Shown one piece after another: positions 44,189 through 53,514 of a stretch of 64,000 bases of DNA. Each line of letters begins with the position of its first letter. The stretch's first letter is position 1. A model generated the notes under the pieces. The model ran no database searches and had not been told where the DNA came from. It saw only the letters and a list, made by a program, of their open reading frames with translations. The DNA lies in the NCBI GenBank assembly GCA_963730785.1, contig CAVSTF010000010.1, positions 558,001-622,000 of the forward strand, given 5' to 3'. The position numbers and the translations under genes are program-made. The stretch is from Bog-473 sp963730785. GTDB taxonomy: Bacteria; Actinomycetota; Acidimicrobiia; Acidimicrobiales; RAAP-2.

Positions 44189-45582
44189 GTCGTTGCGCGT
44201 GTGGTCAGCGAGGCACTCGCCCCGCAGACAGCCCACACGGCCACTATCCACCATCCGAGCAGGGCCACGAAAATGGTGGTCCGGTCGACCGAGGTGTCAA
44301 GCCACAGTTCGACGTTGCCGGGCCCGAACACGTACGCCCCGCCCAGGACGAGGATGGCGCCACCCAACGCAGCCCAGGCCCACAAGTCGTTCCCAAGGCC
44401 CAATCGTTGCCGCACTTCACGGAGGAAAAGGAAGCCAACGACACCGCACCCGACCGCCAGGAGCACCACCTCCAAGTGTGGTGCGGCGGCCGAGAACGTT
44501 CGGTGAGCCCGGTCGATCAGGGACCCTTCGCGCGAGCCGCGGAGACTCGGATCGTTGGGCACGCCCATAACCAGGGCGGCCAAGGGCCACACCAAGAGTG
44601 CCACCAGTCCGGTGAAGCCAGAGAGAAGAAGTTGACGACGACGTCGCCCGTAGCCGTACAACCGGGCCGTGAGGACCACCACAATGATCATGGCCACGGC
44701 AATGCCTTCGACCTTGGTCAGACCCGCCACCAAGACCAAGATCACCGAAACACCGAGGCTCGACATGGTGGGGGGTAACGACAGACCCCACACGACAGCA
44801 CCGACAGCGGCCAACGACCACAGTGGGTCGGCATACCCGTTGGTATCGAAGGTTCCGAGTACGCCGCCGGTCACCAAAATGGTCAACGCCGCCACGAAGA
44901 CGCTGCTCCCGGTGATGAACTGCCGGCGATGACGTCCAATCTCGAGCCGGGCCGCCCCGCGACGGGCCGCTTCCACAATGCCCCAGGCGGCAACAAAGAG
45001 GGCGCAGGCATTGAGCAGGGCCACGGTGATGACGGCCGCTCGGTCCATGCCGTCGCCCGACAGCTGCCAGGTGAGCGCCATGGCCGCACTCACCAAGGGC
45101 GGGTAACCCGGATGCGACAGGATCAGAAAAGGATTGACGATGGCGGCATGGGCAAAGGCGTGTCCATGCGTCAGCCATCGAGCATGGAGCAGCCAGATCG
45201 CACGGGTATCAAATCCCACGTTGGGGACGCTCACGGTCCGCAGGGTCCAGGCCACCACGCCGAGCAACACGAGTGCCGCGCCGCCGCTGAGCGGACGTAG
45301 CTGTACCTTTCGATTCTGAGCTGACGTGATCCCACCGGGCCGCCGCTTCCACATGATGGCCACGGCCACCACGGCCGCCATCACGGACCAGCCAACGAAC
45401 CACTGGAGCAGGGTGCCGGCAATCACGATTGAGCAGGTAGCGGACACCGCGCCAATGACGCTGCCCGCCAACGGCATGAGCGGGAAGGCCACGAGCTTGC
45501 GTCCGGACAGACACCACACCGGGAGCGCTCCGGCACCAGCCAGGACCGCGATCGCCACTATTGCCGCCAGAGTGGGCGTCAT
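44185..45582 (-). CDS. Polytopic membrane protein, probable GT-C-type glycosyltransferase
   Basis: The 465-residue product has about 11-13 hydrophobic helices. After the third helix comes V-P-N-V-G-F-D-T-R-A-I-W-L-L-H-A-R, an extracytoplasmic loop with Asp, and H-P-G-Y-P-P-L-V, patterns common in ArnT/PMT-like GT-C enzymes. The ATG at 45582 overlaps the upstream stop as ATGA. Its place in the glycan operon, between SGNH hydrolase and a small anchored protein, supports an envelope-glycan role. Donor and acceptor are not predictable; a non-enzymatic membrane role is also possible. Confidence 0.7.
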   Translation of the reverse strand: MTPTLAAIVAIAVLAGAGALPVWCLSGRKLVAFPLMPLAGSVIGAVSATCSIVIAGTLLQWFVGWSVMAAVVAVAIMWKRRPGGITSAQNRKVQLRPLSGGAALVLLGVVAWTLRTVSVPNVGFDTRAIWLLHARWLTHGHAFAHAAIVNPFLILSHPGYPPLVSAAMALTWQLSGDGMDRAAVITVALLNACALFVAAWGIVEAARRGAARLEIGRHRRQFITGSSVFVAALTILVTGGVLGTFDTNGYADPLWSLAAVGAVVWGLSLPPTMSSLGVSVILVLVAGLTKVEGIAVAMIIVVVLTARLYGYGRRRRQLLLSGFTGLVALLVWPLAALVMGVPNDPSLRGSREGSLIDRAHRTFSAAAPHLEVVLLAVGCGVVGFLFLREVRQRLGLGNDLWAWAALGGAILVLGGAYVFGPGNVELWLDTSVDRTTIFVALLGWWIVAVWAVCGASASLTTRATT

Positions 45583-45992
45583 TGGTTGCGGCCCCGAGTA
45601 AACAGCACCTTCCCATTGGCGGCGCGGCGGGCGGCCACCAGCGCTTGCCCCTCGCACCTCGGACCATTCGACTCGTGCACGAGGGCCAGACCCAGTGTTG
45701 AGTGATGCACATCGAGGGTCTCATGAGCCCACCCGCCAATCACCTTGGTGAGGGTCACCCATGAACTCAGCGAAGGGTCCGAAAGATAGACGACATCATG
45801 CGACCGAATGACCGAATGCGCCTGCGTACGCAGACAGGCGAAGTAGTCGGTGGAACGTTGGGCTGAGGTGGTGAAGTGTGCCGCCGTCAGGTTGTTGTCA
45901 ACGCGATCGCCGTGTACGGCACCAATGCCCAGGCTGATGACGGTCACCAGCAACATGACCAATCCCCCCAGCCAGGACCAGCGCGTGCTCAT
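45579..45992 (-). CDS. Small membrane-anchored protein of unknown function
   Basis: The 137-residue product has one N-terminal helix (W-L-G-G-L-V-M-L-L-V-T-V-I-S-L-G-I-G-A-V-H) and an extracytoplasmic domain of about 105 residues with two Cys (one in F-A-C-L-R, one in P-R-C-E-G) that may pair. No family is recognised. ATG-A overlaps at both ends tie it to the polytopic genes on either side, suggesting an accessory subunit. The frame extends to 46130 inside the upstream gene; the start at 45992 is chosen by overlap and by the membrane helix. Confidence 0.65.
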   Translation of the reverse strand: MSTRWSWLGGLVMLLVTVISLGIGAVHGDRVDNNLTAAHFTTSAQRSTDYFACLRTQAHSVIRSHDVVYLSDPSLSSWVTLTKVIGGWAHETLDVHHSTLGLALVHESNGPRCEGQALVAARRAANGKVLFTRGRNQ

Positions 45993-47899
45993 CGGTGGGT
46001 CGCAATCGATTCGACACAGCTCGTGACGGATTGGTTCACCAGGTACGGGTGCGAATAGGCGACGCAGGCATTGAAGCGGCGGCTGTTGACGGTGAGCGGA
46101 TGCCCATGAGCGACCGACACGTTGTTCCACACCCAGGCTCCCGCTTCAATCTGCGGTGGGCGACCCAAGACGGCCGTCATGAAACCAGCGGCATAGGCCG
46201 GGTTGTGTCCCTGCTCGAATGGCGATTCACCGGCCGGACCCGGTGCAATGACCACCGTGTTGACGCCCCAAGTACCAATCGCCTGGCGTACTGCCTTCAA
46301 CGTGCCGGCGGTCGGCTCTGGTGCGGGTCGGGTAACCCCAAAGGCCAACTGCGCCAACTTGTTGAACCCTGCCTTGGCCGACCCTGCCCGATGGGCCACT
46401 CCTTGCGGACCACCGCCACCGGCTTGACTGAAATGCATGGCGTCAACCGCCTGCCAGGCCAGGCCCACCTGGATGCCCGAGAACGGGGCCGGGTAGGTCA
46501 GGAGCACCCGATTGGGCGGCAGATGCGGCGCCACCTGGGTGTACCAGCGAGGCAACGCGACCGGCCGCATGGTGAACGGGAGTGCCTTCGAAAAAGCCGA
46601 GGCCACCGGCACCAGCGCAATGGCGCTGAGGCCCAAGGCCGCCCCTCCACCTAGGAGACCGGCCGTCGCACCCGACTGCTCCAACCAGCGCGGCACGTCA
46701 CGCCGGGCGTGCTCAAGGATCAAGGCCAACATGACGGCCGCGGCGAGGAAGCCCACGATCATGAAGCGTTGGACAATGATGTTCTCGACCACCGGAAGGT
46801 GGGAAAACAGCCGGACGGGTTCCCACTCCCCGTCGCGCTCGCCAAAGGAACACCCCACACAGATGGCAAACAGCGCACCGAAGAACCACAGCCGTCGATC
46901 GCGAATCCACACCACGAGGCCGGCCGCCAACACACCCAGGAACCCCCAGCCGACATAGGCCGACGACGGCAGCGCTGATCCTTGGTAGCCGCCCAGAATC
47001 GAATACACATTGAGCCCGTGGGCGAAATCAGGGCCGACGAAACTCGAGCCGTCGTAGCCACCGAGTGAACCCAGGTTGGGCCAGATCAAGCCCGACAGGT
47101 GAGCGGGTCCGTCCAGGGCGAACCACACCGGATAGACGAGCAGGATGGTGCCGACCACTGCACCGATCACCAAGGACTGCAGGGCGTGGGGCGCCAGTTG
47201 CCTCAATCGTTCACGGTCCAGGATCAATCCCGCGCCAAGCAGCAACAAGATGGCGATGACGGCCAACAGCACCGACAGCGCCAACAGTTCGGAACTCAGG
47301 AAAAACTGAAGGAAGAGCAGCACCCCCAGCGCCAGCCCTCCCGGCGCGGGCACTGTGCCGTTGACGCAACGAGGATCTCATCTAGGGCCGCCACAATGAG
47401 GGGCAACAACATCACGGCTGCCGTCATCAGATGGGCGAACTGCAGGCTCGTTACCACCGAAGGTGAAAAGCCGTAGACCAATCCGCCTATGTAGGCCGCC
47501 GGCATCCACTTCACCCACCGTCGCACGACCACGAACATGCAGAACGCGCTGAGGGCGGGCGCCAAGGTGGACGCCACGTTGAGGGAGGCCACGGGACCCC
47601 AAATCCAGGTAACCGGAATGAGCGGCACGCTGAGGCCGAGCACCGACGTCTGCGACAACAGGTTGATGCCGTGTGGATGGAACATGGCGGTCGAATACAA
47701 GCGGGTTGTAACCGTGGGCGACGGCGGTGGCGGGCCACTGGAAAAACCACAGGAAGAGGGCCGGATCACCGCAACCACACAAGGTATGCGTGCTGGCGCC
47801 ATTGGCCCAGGCGTTGCCCCACAGGACGACACCGATCAGGAGATAGGAAAGCCCGACGAGAGCGACCAGTCCCCTGGTCCGGCGAGAATGGGCGCGCAC
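45989..47899 (-). CDS. Large GT-C-like membrane protein, two frameshifts
   Basis: Joined across two one-base indels the product is about 636 residues. The first frame (from GTG 47899) gives the N-terminal helix and C-G-C-G-D-P-A-L-F-L-W-F-F-Q-W-P, an acidic GT-C-type loop. The second frame, from about 47700, gives F-H-P-H-G-I-N-L-L-S-Q-T-S-V-L-G and V-Y-G-F-S-P. The third, from about 47365, holds the remaining helices and a C-terminal domain of about 190 residues (P-R-W-Y-T-Q-V-A-P-H-L-P onward). The pattern is that of actinobacterial GT-C/PMT-like membrane proteins of unknown specificity. The start lies three bases after the oxidoreductase stop. The corrections are one extra base near 47699 and one missing base near 47363. 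Confidence 0.75.
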
Positions 47900-47902
47900 G
47901 TC

Positions 47903-49388
47903 CTAGGCAGACTTGGACTGCGATGCCGGAGGCCAGGGCAGCACTGGTGCGTCCCTACCAGTCCCCCCGCCCTTGCTCCCAGTCTCGTGGTACTCCTCTT
48001 CGACATTCACCGACCAGATGTCGTGCGTGGCGCCGAACATGTTTTCGACCGTCAACATGGCGGTGTACATCGAGTGATCCTGATTGTTGTATTTGTGCAT
48101 GCCGTTGCGTCCCACCGGATGCACGTTGGGGGCGTGAGCTTCCAGGTAATCCCGGATCGTCTGCACGTTGGCCTTGTAGGCGAAGTCGTAATAGGGATAG
48201 GCCTTGGGTACTCGCACCACGTACCCGGCTTCCACATCGCCCGCTTCGGCCAGACCGAGGTGTCCCAGTTCTTTGGTGGCGAGGGCGATCAGCTCGTCAT
48301 CGGGCGTGGTCCACATATCGTCGCCCTCGAAGACGAAGTATTCGAGACCGAGGCAGGTGCGGCCGTCCTTGACCAGGTACGGGGACCAACTGCCATAGTT
48401 CTGGATCCGACCCACTTCGACCCCGGGATCATGGATATAGATCCAGTTGTCGGGGAAGCTGCGTGACTCGGGCACCACCAGGGCCACCGTGAGGTAATCG
48501 CGATAGTGCAGACCGTCGGCGGCCGCCAAGACCTCGGCCGGAGGCGCCGGTCGGATGGTGTGCACCAACTCGCGCAGCGGCATGGTTGAGATGACGTGGG
48601 AGGCGACTTGTTCGACGTCCTGGCCGTGGTGGGAATAGGTGACCGATTGGGCGGCCCCATTGGCCACGTTGATGCCGATGACGCGAGCCTCGAGGTGCAC
48701 GGTGCCGCCGGCGGCCCGCACCTTTTCGGTGCAGACTTCCCACATCATCCCGGGCCCGAACTTCGGGTACTGGAATTCCTCAATGAGGGTGGTGATATCG
48801 GTTTGGTTGCGCTTCGGCAATATGGCGTTCACGACCGCTTTGCGGAGGTCAAGGTTCTTGACCCGCTGGGCCGCCCAATCCGCTGGCATGTCGGAGACCG
48901 GCACGCCCCACACCCGCTCGGTGTAGGTCTTGAAGAAGGTGCGGTAGAGGCGCCAGCCAAATCGCGCCACCAGCCAGTTTTCGTAGTTGTCCTCGTTCTT
49001 CGGTGGCCGAATGCGGGCCCAGATGTAGGAGAACCCACACAGGATCGACTCCCACAACCCGACGTTGCGCGCCGGCGTTCAAAGCCTTGAGGGGGTAGTC
49101 AATGAACTTGCCGTTGTAAAAGATCCGGCTCATCCGAGGGCGAAGGAGGAAATCGCCCTCGGGCAAAATCTCATGCCACAGTGCTTCGACTTCGGGCACC
49201 TTGGTAAAGAAACGGTGGCCACCAAGATCGAAGCGCCAACCATCACGTTCCACCGTCCGGCTGATACCGCCCACCACCGAATCGGCCTCAAGCACTATCG
49301 GCTTCTTGCCGCGCTTAGTGAGCTGCAGGGCTGCGGTCAACCCTCCGGGTCCGGCCCCGGCGATCACGATCGGTACTTCGTCCGCCAT
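47903..49388 (-). CDS. FAD-dependent oxidoreductase related to UDP-galactopyranose mutase, one frameshift
   Basis: The product has the dinucleotide motif V-I-A-G-A-G-P-G-G-L-T-A-A (8-20) with Glu at the end of the second strand (V-L-E-A-D), D-L-G-G-H-R-F-F-T-K near 55, and further conserved segments (N-E-D-N-Y-E-N-W-L, R-V-W-G-V-P, Y-P-K-F-G-P-G-M-M-W-E, M-P-L-R-E-L) in the second frame. The frame changes at about 49072 (one extra base within GCGC); the repaired length is about 494 residues. Related proteins are annotated as Glf-like or protoporphyrinogen-oxidase-like. A role in making a furanose donor is attractive next to an AftD-like enzyme but is inference. ATG at 49388 follows GGAAGGG. 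Confidence 0.82.
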
Positions 49389-49444
49389 CAATTCCCTTCC
49401 ATCGGTGCCAGCTCAATGGCGGGCCAAAGCAGGATAGTGGCTCG

Positions 49445-50587
49445 TCAGGGCACAGATATGTTCAAAAAGGCCAGAAGTGCATATCCGGCCAGGGCAGCCG
49501 GCAGGAGCACCAAGACCACCCGTTCGACCTCCTGCCGGCGGCAGCACAGGGCGGCGGCGATGGTCAGCGGGAAGGCACTGAGGCCGTAGCGCTCGAAGGA
49601 ATCTAGGTTCGAACCGGCCACGGCTAACACCAGTGTCGCCGCTGCGAACAGGGTGTATGAGGCCGGGAGCCGCCGCCAACAGACCACCAAGAGCACGAGC
49701 GCCAGGATCACCCAGGGCACATGCAATGCCGTCCCCACATGGTGATGCCGGAGTCCCTTGGCATCGTCATACAGCGTGACAAACGGGTCGGAGAGCCCCC
49801 CATGGTGCCCGGACTGCAGCTGCACCCGGAGGGGGGCGAAGGCGTCGCCAACCACGTGATGGGCCCATCCCAGGAAGGCCCCCACCGCCAAAAATGGGGC
49901 CGCCGCCGCGGCCAGACCGGCGAATCGTTCCCGGCGACCGATCCGGGTCCACCAACGGATCAACTCGACGACCACCGCAGCCACCAACAGGACGCCGACC
50001 GGGCGGGTGAGCGCGCCGACGAAGGCCAATACTCCGGCCACCAGAAAATGCGGTCGATGTGACGCGCTGGGACGCAGAGCCAAGAAACAGCCAATGGCGG
50101 CGCAGAGCAACGTGGCCTCGGCATATCCCATCACCAATACGTAGGCCGCTGGGACGAGGCTGAGAATCCACATGGAGCGTCGAGCCAGCGCGACGTCGCC
50201 GAACTCTCGCCGCACCAGCACAAAGAGCAGCGCGGTGGCCACCCACGCGGAAACATTGGCCACCACCAACAGCGCCGCACCATCCCCGATGCCTGGCAAC
50301 CACGCCAACCCATGTGTCAGTAACGGCACACCGGGAAAGAAGCGAAGTGACTGGCGTCCGAGCGGGGCGTAGCCGAAGCGGGCAATCGATTCGTAATAGC
50401 CGGCGTCCCAACCGAGCAAGCCTGAATGGACCCGGGCCACCGTGGCCACCGAGGCCGGATGCGTGCGATCAATGATGAAATGCGCCAAGGCCAACGTACC
50501 CAACACGACAACCCGAGCGACGGCGAATGGTAGCAACGCTTCCTTGAGCGGCACGCAGATACGTCGGACCTGCATCCCCTCAGACAT
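49445..50587 (-). CDS. PIG-V-like mannosyltransferase-type membrane protein
   Basis: The 380-residue product has about nine membrane helices. The first outside loop has W-D-A-G-Y-Y-E-S-I-A-R-F-G-Y, the PIG-V/GPI mannosyltransferase II signature, then F-F-P-G-V-P-L-L near 85, G-Y-A-E-A-T-L-L, and A-L-T-R-P-V-G. In actinobacteria related GT-C proteins use polyprenyl-phospho-mannose to extend surface glycans. It is probably the first gene of the glycan operon (56-nt gap to the oxidoreductase). The start is uncertain: ATG codons at 50596, 50587 and 50575 are possible and none has a good ribosome-binding site. It diverges from the peptide ABC operon. Confidence 0.8.
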   Translation of the reverse strand: MSEGMQVRRICVPLKEALLPFAVARVVVLGTLALAHFIIDRTHPASVATVARVHSGLLGWDAGYYESIARFGYAPLGRQSLRFFPGVPLLTHGLAWLPGIGDGAALLVVANVSAWVATALLFVLVRREFGDVALARRSMWILSLVPAAYVLVMGYAEATLLCAAIGCFLALRPSASHRPHFLVAGVLAFVGALTRPVGVLLVAAVVVELIRWWTRIGRRERFAGLAAAAAPFLAVGAFLGWAHHVVGDAFAPLRVQLQSGHHGGLSDPFVTLYDDAKGLRHHHVGTALHVPWVILALVLLVVCWRRLPASYTLFAAATLVLAVAGSNLDSFERYGLSAFPLTIAAALCCRRQEVERVVLVLLPAALAGYALLAFLNISVP

Positions 50588-50664
50588 AGGGCGCATGGTA
50601 GGACACTAGGTTTAGGATCATCCGCCGCCGGGGGGCGTACGAGCACGAGGGAGGGAAATCAAGC

Positions 50665-51612
50665 GTGGGGCGATACATCGCAAAACGAGTCGTCCTGCTC
50701 CTGATCATCATTGTCTTTGTATCGGTTGCGTCGTTTTTTGTGGTGCACCTGCTGCCTGGCAACCCGTCCGTCACCATTCTCGGCCCGAACGACACGCCGC
50801 AGAATGCGGCCATCCTCAATCATCAACTCGGGCTCGACAAGCCGTTGTGGCAGCAGTACTTCATTTGGATCAGCCACGTATTCCAGGGCAACTTAGGGCA
50901 GTCCTATACAACGCACCAAACGACGACCAGCATCATTTCTCAGTCCTTTCCCATCGACATTGAGCTCATTGTGGTGTCGCAGTTGATGTCCTTTGCCGTG
51001 GCCTTCCCCATGGCGATGGCCGCATCGCGACGACCCAATGGCATTTTCGACCAGGTCTCCAACAGCACCACCTTCGGCATGCTGGCCCTGCCACCCTTCG
51101 TCATTGCCCCCGTCTTTGTGCTCCTCTTCGCCGTGCATTGGCACATCTTCCCGGGACCGGCCTCATACGTGCCGCTCACGCAGAATTTCTGGTCCAATCT
51201 CCACACCATGCTCTTACCGTCCATCGTGTTGGCCATGGGTTCGATCGTCGTGTACTTCCGACTACTCAGAAATGACTTGATCGCCACTCTCCAAGAAGAC
51301 TTCATCACGATGGCCCGATCGAAGGGACTGAGCGACCGCCGCATCATGTGGCGCCATGCCCTGCGACCCTCTTCGGTGTCGCTTTTGGCCTCGGCGGGTG
51401 TCACCATCGGCAGCCTGATCGCCGGCACCTTTGTGGTGGAACTCCTGCTCCAAATTCCGGGTCTCGGGTTCCAGCTGATCTCGAGCATCAGCCAGGACGA
51501 TTACACCGTGGTCCAAGGCATCACCTTGGTGGTGGCGATCGCCATCGTGCTGGTGAACTTCGCCTTCGACTTCCTATTCACCATTGTCGACCCAAGGATC
51601 GCCCGTGACTGA
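50665..51612 (+). CDS. Oligopeptide/dipeptide ABC transporter permease (DppB/OppB family)
   Basis: The 315-residue protein has an N-terminal helix, V-H-L-L-P-G-N-P near 28, and five further helices, with the permease-ATPase contact segment E-D-F-I-T-M-A-R-S-K-G-L-S-D-R-R-I-M-W-R-H-A-L-R (the EAA-type loop) near 212-235. It forms the channel with the next gene. GTG at 50665 has GGGAGGG upstream. It opens a five-gene operon (dppB-dppC-oppD-oppF-ATP-grasp) that has no substrate-binding protein gene. Family substrates are oligopeptides, but nickel or antibiotic peptides are also possible. Confidence 0.95.
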   Translation: MGRYIAKRVVLLLIIIVFVSVASFFVVHLLPGNPSVTILGPNDTPQNAAILNHQLGLDKPLWQQYFIWISHVFQGNLGQSYTTHQTTTSIISQSFPIDIELIVVSQLMSFAVAFPMAMAASRRPNGIFDQVSNSTTFGMLALPPFVIAPVFVLLFAVHWHIFPGPASYVPLTQNFWSNLHTMLLPSIVLAMGSIVVYFRLLRNDLIATLQEDFITMARSKGLSDRRIMWRHALRPSSVSLLASAGVTIGSLIAGTFVVELLLQIPGLGFQLISSISQDDYTVVQGITLVVAIAIVLVNFAFDFLFTIVDPRIARD

Positions 51613-52519
51613 CGCCTCCCTAGTGTCCGGCGGAGTCGCCAGTGCCGCGCCCGGCCTTCTGCACAGCGATGACGTTGATCCCACCACCAAGAGGTTGGGT
51701 CCCTTTTTCTGGATCTGCGTGGGTTGGATCGGCCTGATTGTCCTCTTGGCCATCATCGCCAACCTGCTGCCCTTGCCCAATCCGACCTTCCAAAACTATT
51801 CGGCGCCCCAGAACGGCGGCCCGGCTTTGGGCCATCTTCTCGGTACCGACGACCTCAATCGGGACATTTTCAGCCGGCTCATCTTCGGGTCCCGGGTGTC
51901 GCTGATCGTCGGCTTCGGTGGCGCCCTCATTGGGTTGTTGATCGGCGGCATCCCGGCCATGATCTCGGGCTACCGCCGAGGTCGGATCGACACCTTCCTG
52001 AACACCTCGTCCTACGTGCTCCTGGCCTTCCCGGCCATTGTGGCGGTCATCGTCATTGTGACCTTCTGGGGCCACAACTTGTGGAAGATCACCCTGATCG
52101 TCGGGGTGGCCGCCGCCCCGCTTATTTTCCGGGTGGTCAGAGCAGCCACCCTCTCCTATTCGACCCGAGATTTTGTGCTGGCTGCCAAAGCGCTCGGGGC
52201 CAGCGATCGTCGGATCCTGGCCCGGGAGATCTTGCCCAACATCATGCCGACCATCGTGTCTTTCGGACTCATTGCCGTGGCCACCATCATCGTGCTGGAG
52301 GGCTCCCTCGCCTTCCTCGGGCTCTCGGTCCAGCCACCAACGCCGAGCTGGGGCAACATGCTCAACGAGAGCGCCACCCTGCTCTCCGGCGGGAAGGGTC
52401 AAACCAACCCATGGCTGGTCATTTTCCCGGCGGCGGCCATGTTCTCGCTCCTGTTCTGCTTGAACGTGGTGGGCGACAAGCTGCGCACCTATTTCGATCT
52501 CACGGAGGCGAAACTGTGA
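51605..52519 (+). CDS. Oligopeptide/dipeptide ABC transporter permease (DppC/OppC family)
   Basis: The 304-residue partner permease has the N-terminal OppC domain (P-F-F-W-I-C-V-G-W-I-G, then H-L-L-G-T-D-D-L-N-R-D-I-F-S-R near 88-102, the family signature), six helices and the EAA loop S-T-R-D-F-V-L-A-A-K-A-L-G-A-S-D-R-R. GTG at 51605 overlaps the end of the first permease gene by eight bases. The frame is open upstream to 51584 but adds no family sequence. Its stop overlaps the oppD start. Confidence 0.95.
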   Translation: MTDASLVSGGVASAAPGLLHSDDVDPTTKRLGPFFWICVGWIGLIVLLAIIANLLPLPNPTFQNYSAPQNGGPALGHLLGTDDLNRDIFSRLIFGSRVSLIVGFGGALIGLLIGGIPAMISGYRRGRIDTFLNTSSYVLLAFPAIVAVIVIVTFWGHNLWKITLIVGVAAAPLIFRVVRAATLSYSTRDFVLAAKALGASDRRILAREILPNIMPTIVSFGLIAVATIIVLEGSLAFLGLSVQPPTPSWGNMLNESATLLSGGKGQTNPWLVIFPAAAMFSLLFCLNVVGDKLRTYFDLTEAKL

Positions 52520-53514
52520 GTTCTCCCCTGTTGGAAGTCGACGATCTCCACGTCTCCTTTGCCACCGCTCGGGGCGAAGTGCGAGCGGTCAACGGTGTCT
52601 CGCTCTCCCTGATGCAAGGCAAGACATTGGGCATCGTCGGCGAGTCAGGATCCGGGAAGACCGTCCTCTCGCGAGCCATCATGGGGCTCCTGCCTCCCGA
52701 GACGGCGACCCAAACCGGGTCGGTCCGCTACGAGGGCCAGGAAATCCTCAACGCGTCGAACAACGATCTGCGCCACCTCTGGGGTACGAAGATCGCCATG
52801 GTCTTCCAGGATCCCATGACGTCACTCAATCCGGTCCTGCGCATCGGTCGGCAGATCACCGAGTCACTCCGTCTTCACCTCAAGCTCGGGCAGCGATGAA
52901 GCGAAGGAGACGGCGCTCTCCTTGCTCATGCAGGTCGGCATCCCTTCGCCGGTCGAGCGGTATGACGCCTACCCGAGTCAGCTTTCGGGCGGCATGCGGC
53001 AACGAGTGGTCATCGCCATCGCATTGGCCTGCGCGCCCGATCTGCTCATGGCCGACGAACCCACCACCGGACTCGATGTCACCGTGCAGGCTCAGATTCT
53101 CGACCTGCTCAGCAACCTGCAGCGGGATCGCCAAATGGGCATGATCCTGGTGACCCACGACCTCGGCGTCGTGGCCACCCGGACCGATGAGATCATCGTC
53201 ATGTACGCCGGCACCGTCGTCGAGACGGGCGCCGACCCGGGTGCTCGTTCTCCCAAATGGCAATGCCCTATACCGAAGCACTCCTGCGCTCCATGCCCCG
53301 GATCGGCAATCCCAGCCACACCCGTCTGACCGCCATCGATGGTCGTCCGCCGGACCTCATCAATCCACCCCAGGGCTGTCCGTTTGCGCCCCGATGCCCG
53401 TACGCACAGGACAAGTGTCACACGAGAAGCCCCCGTTGATTGCCGGGATCCGAACCAGGTCACAGCTATGCCTGTTGGTTCCCGCTCACCAGCTCTCCGG
53501 CGGTTCACGCATGA
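52516..53514 (+). CDS. Oligopeptide ABC transporter ATP-binding protein (OppD/DppD), five single-base indels
   Basis: The gene encodes the first ATPase of the importer but is broken. Walker A G-E-S-G-S-G-K-T and Q-loop V-F-Q-D-P-M-T-S-L-N-P lie in the first frame, ending at 52899 by an extra G at 52888-52890. The signature L-S-G-G-M-R-Q-R and Walker B L-L-M-A-D-E-P-T-T-G-L-D follow in a second frame. The C-terminal oligopeptide domain (M-P-Y-T-E-A-L-L, C-P-F-A-P-R-C-P-Y-A-Q-D-K-C-H, final Cys-Trp-Phe-Pro) needs changes near 53239, 53247, 53421 and 53450. Repaired, it has about 331 residues, starts at GTG 52516 overlapping dppC, and ends in ATGA with oppF. Sequence error is more likely than decay, but the density here leaves room for a real pseudogene. 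Confidence 0.85.
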
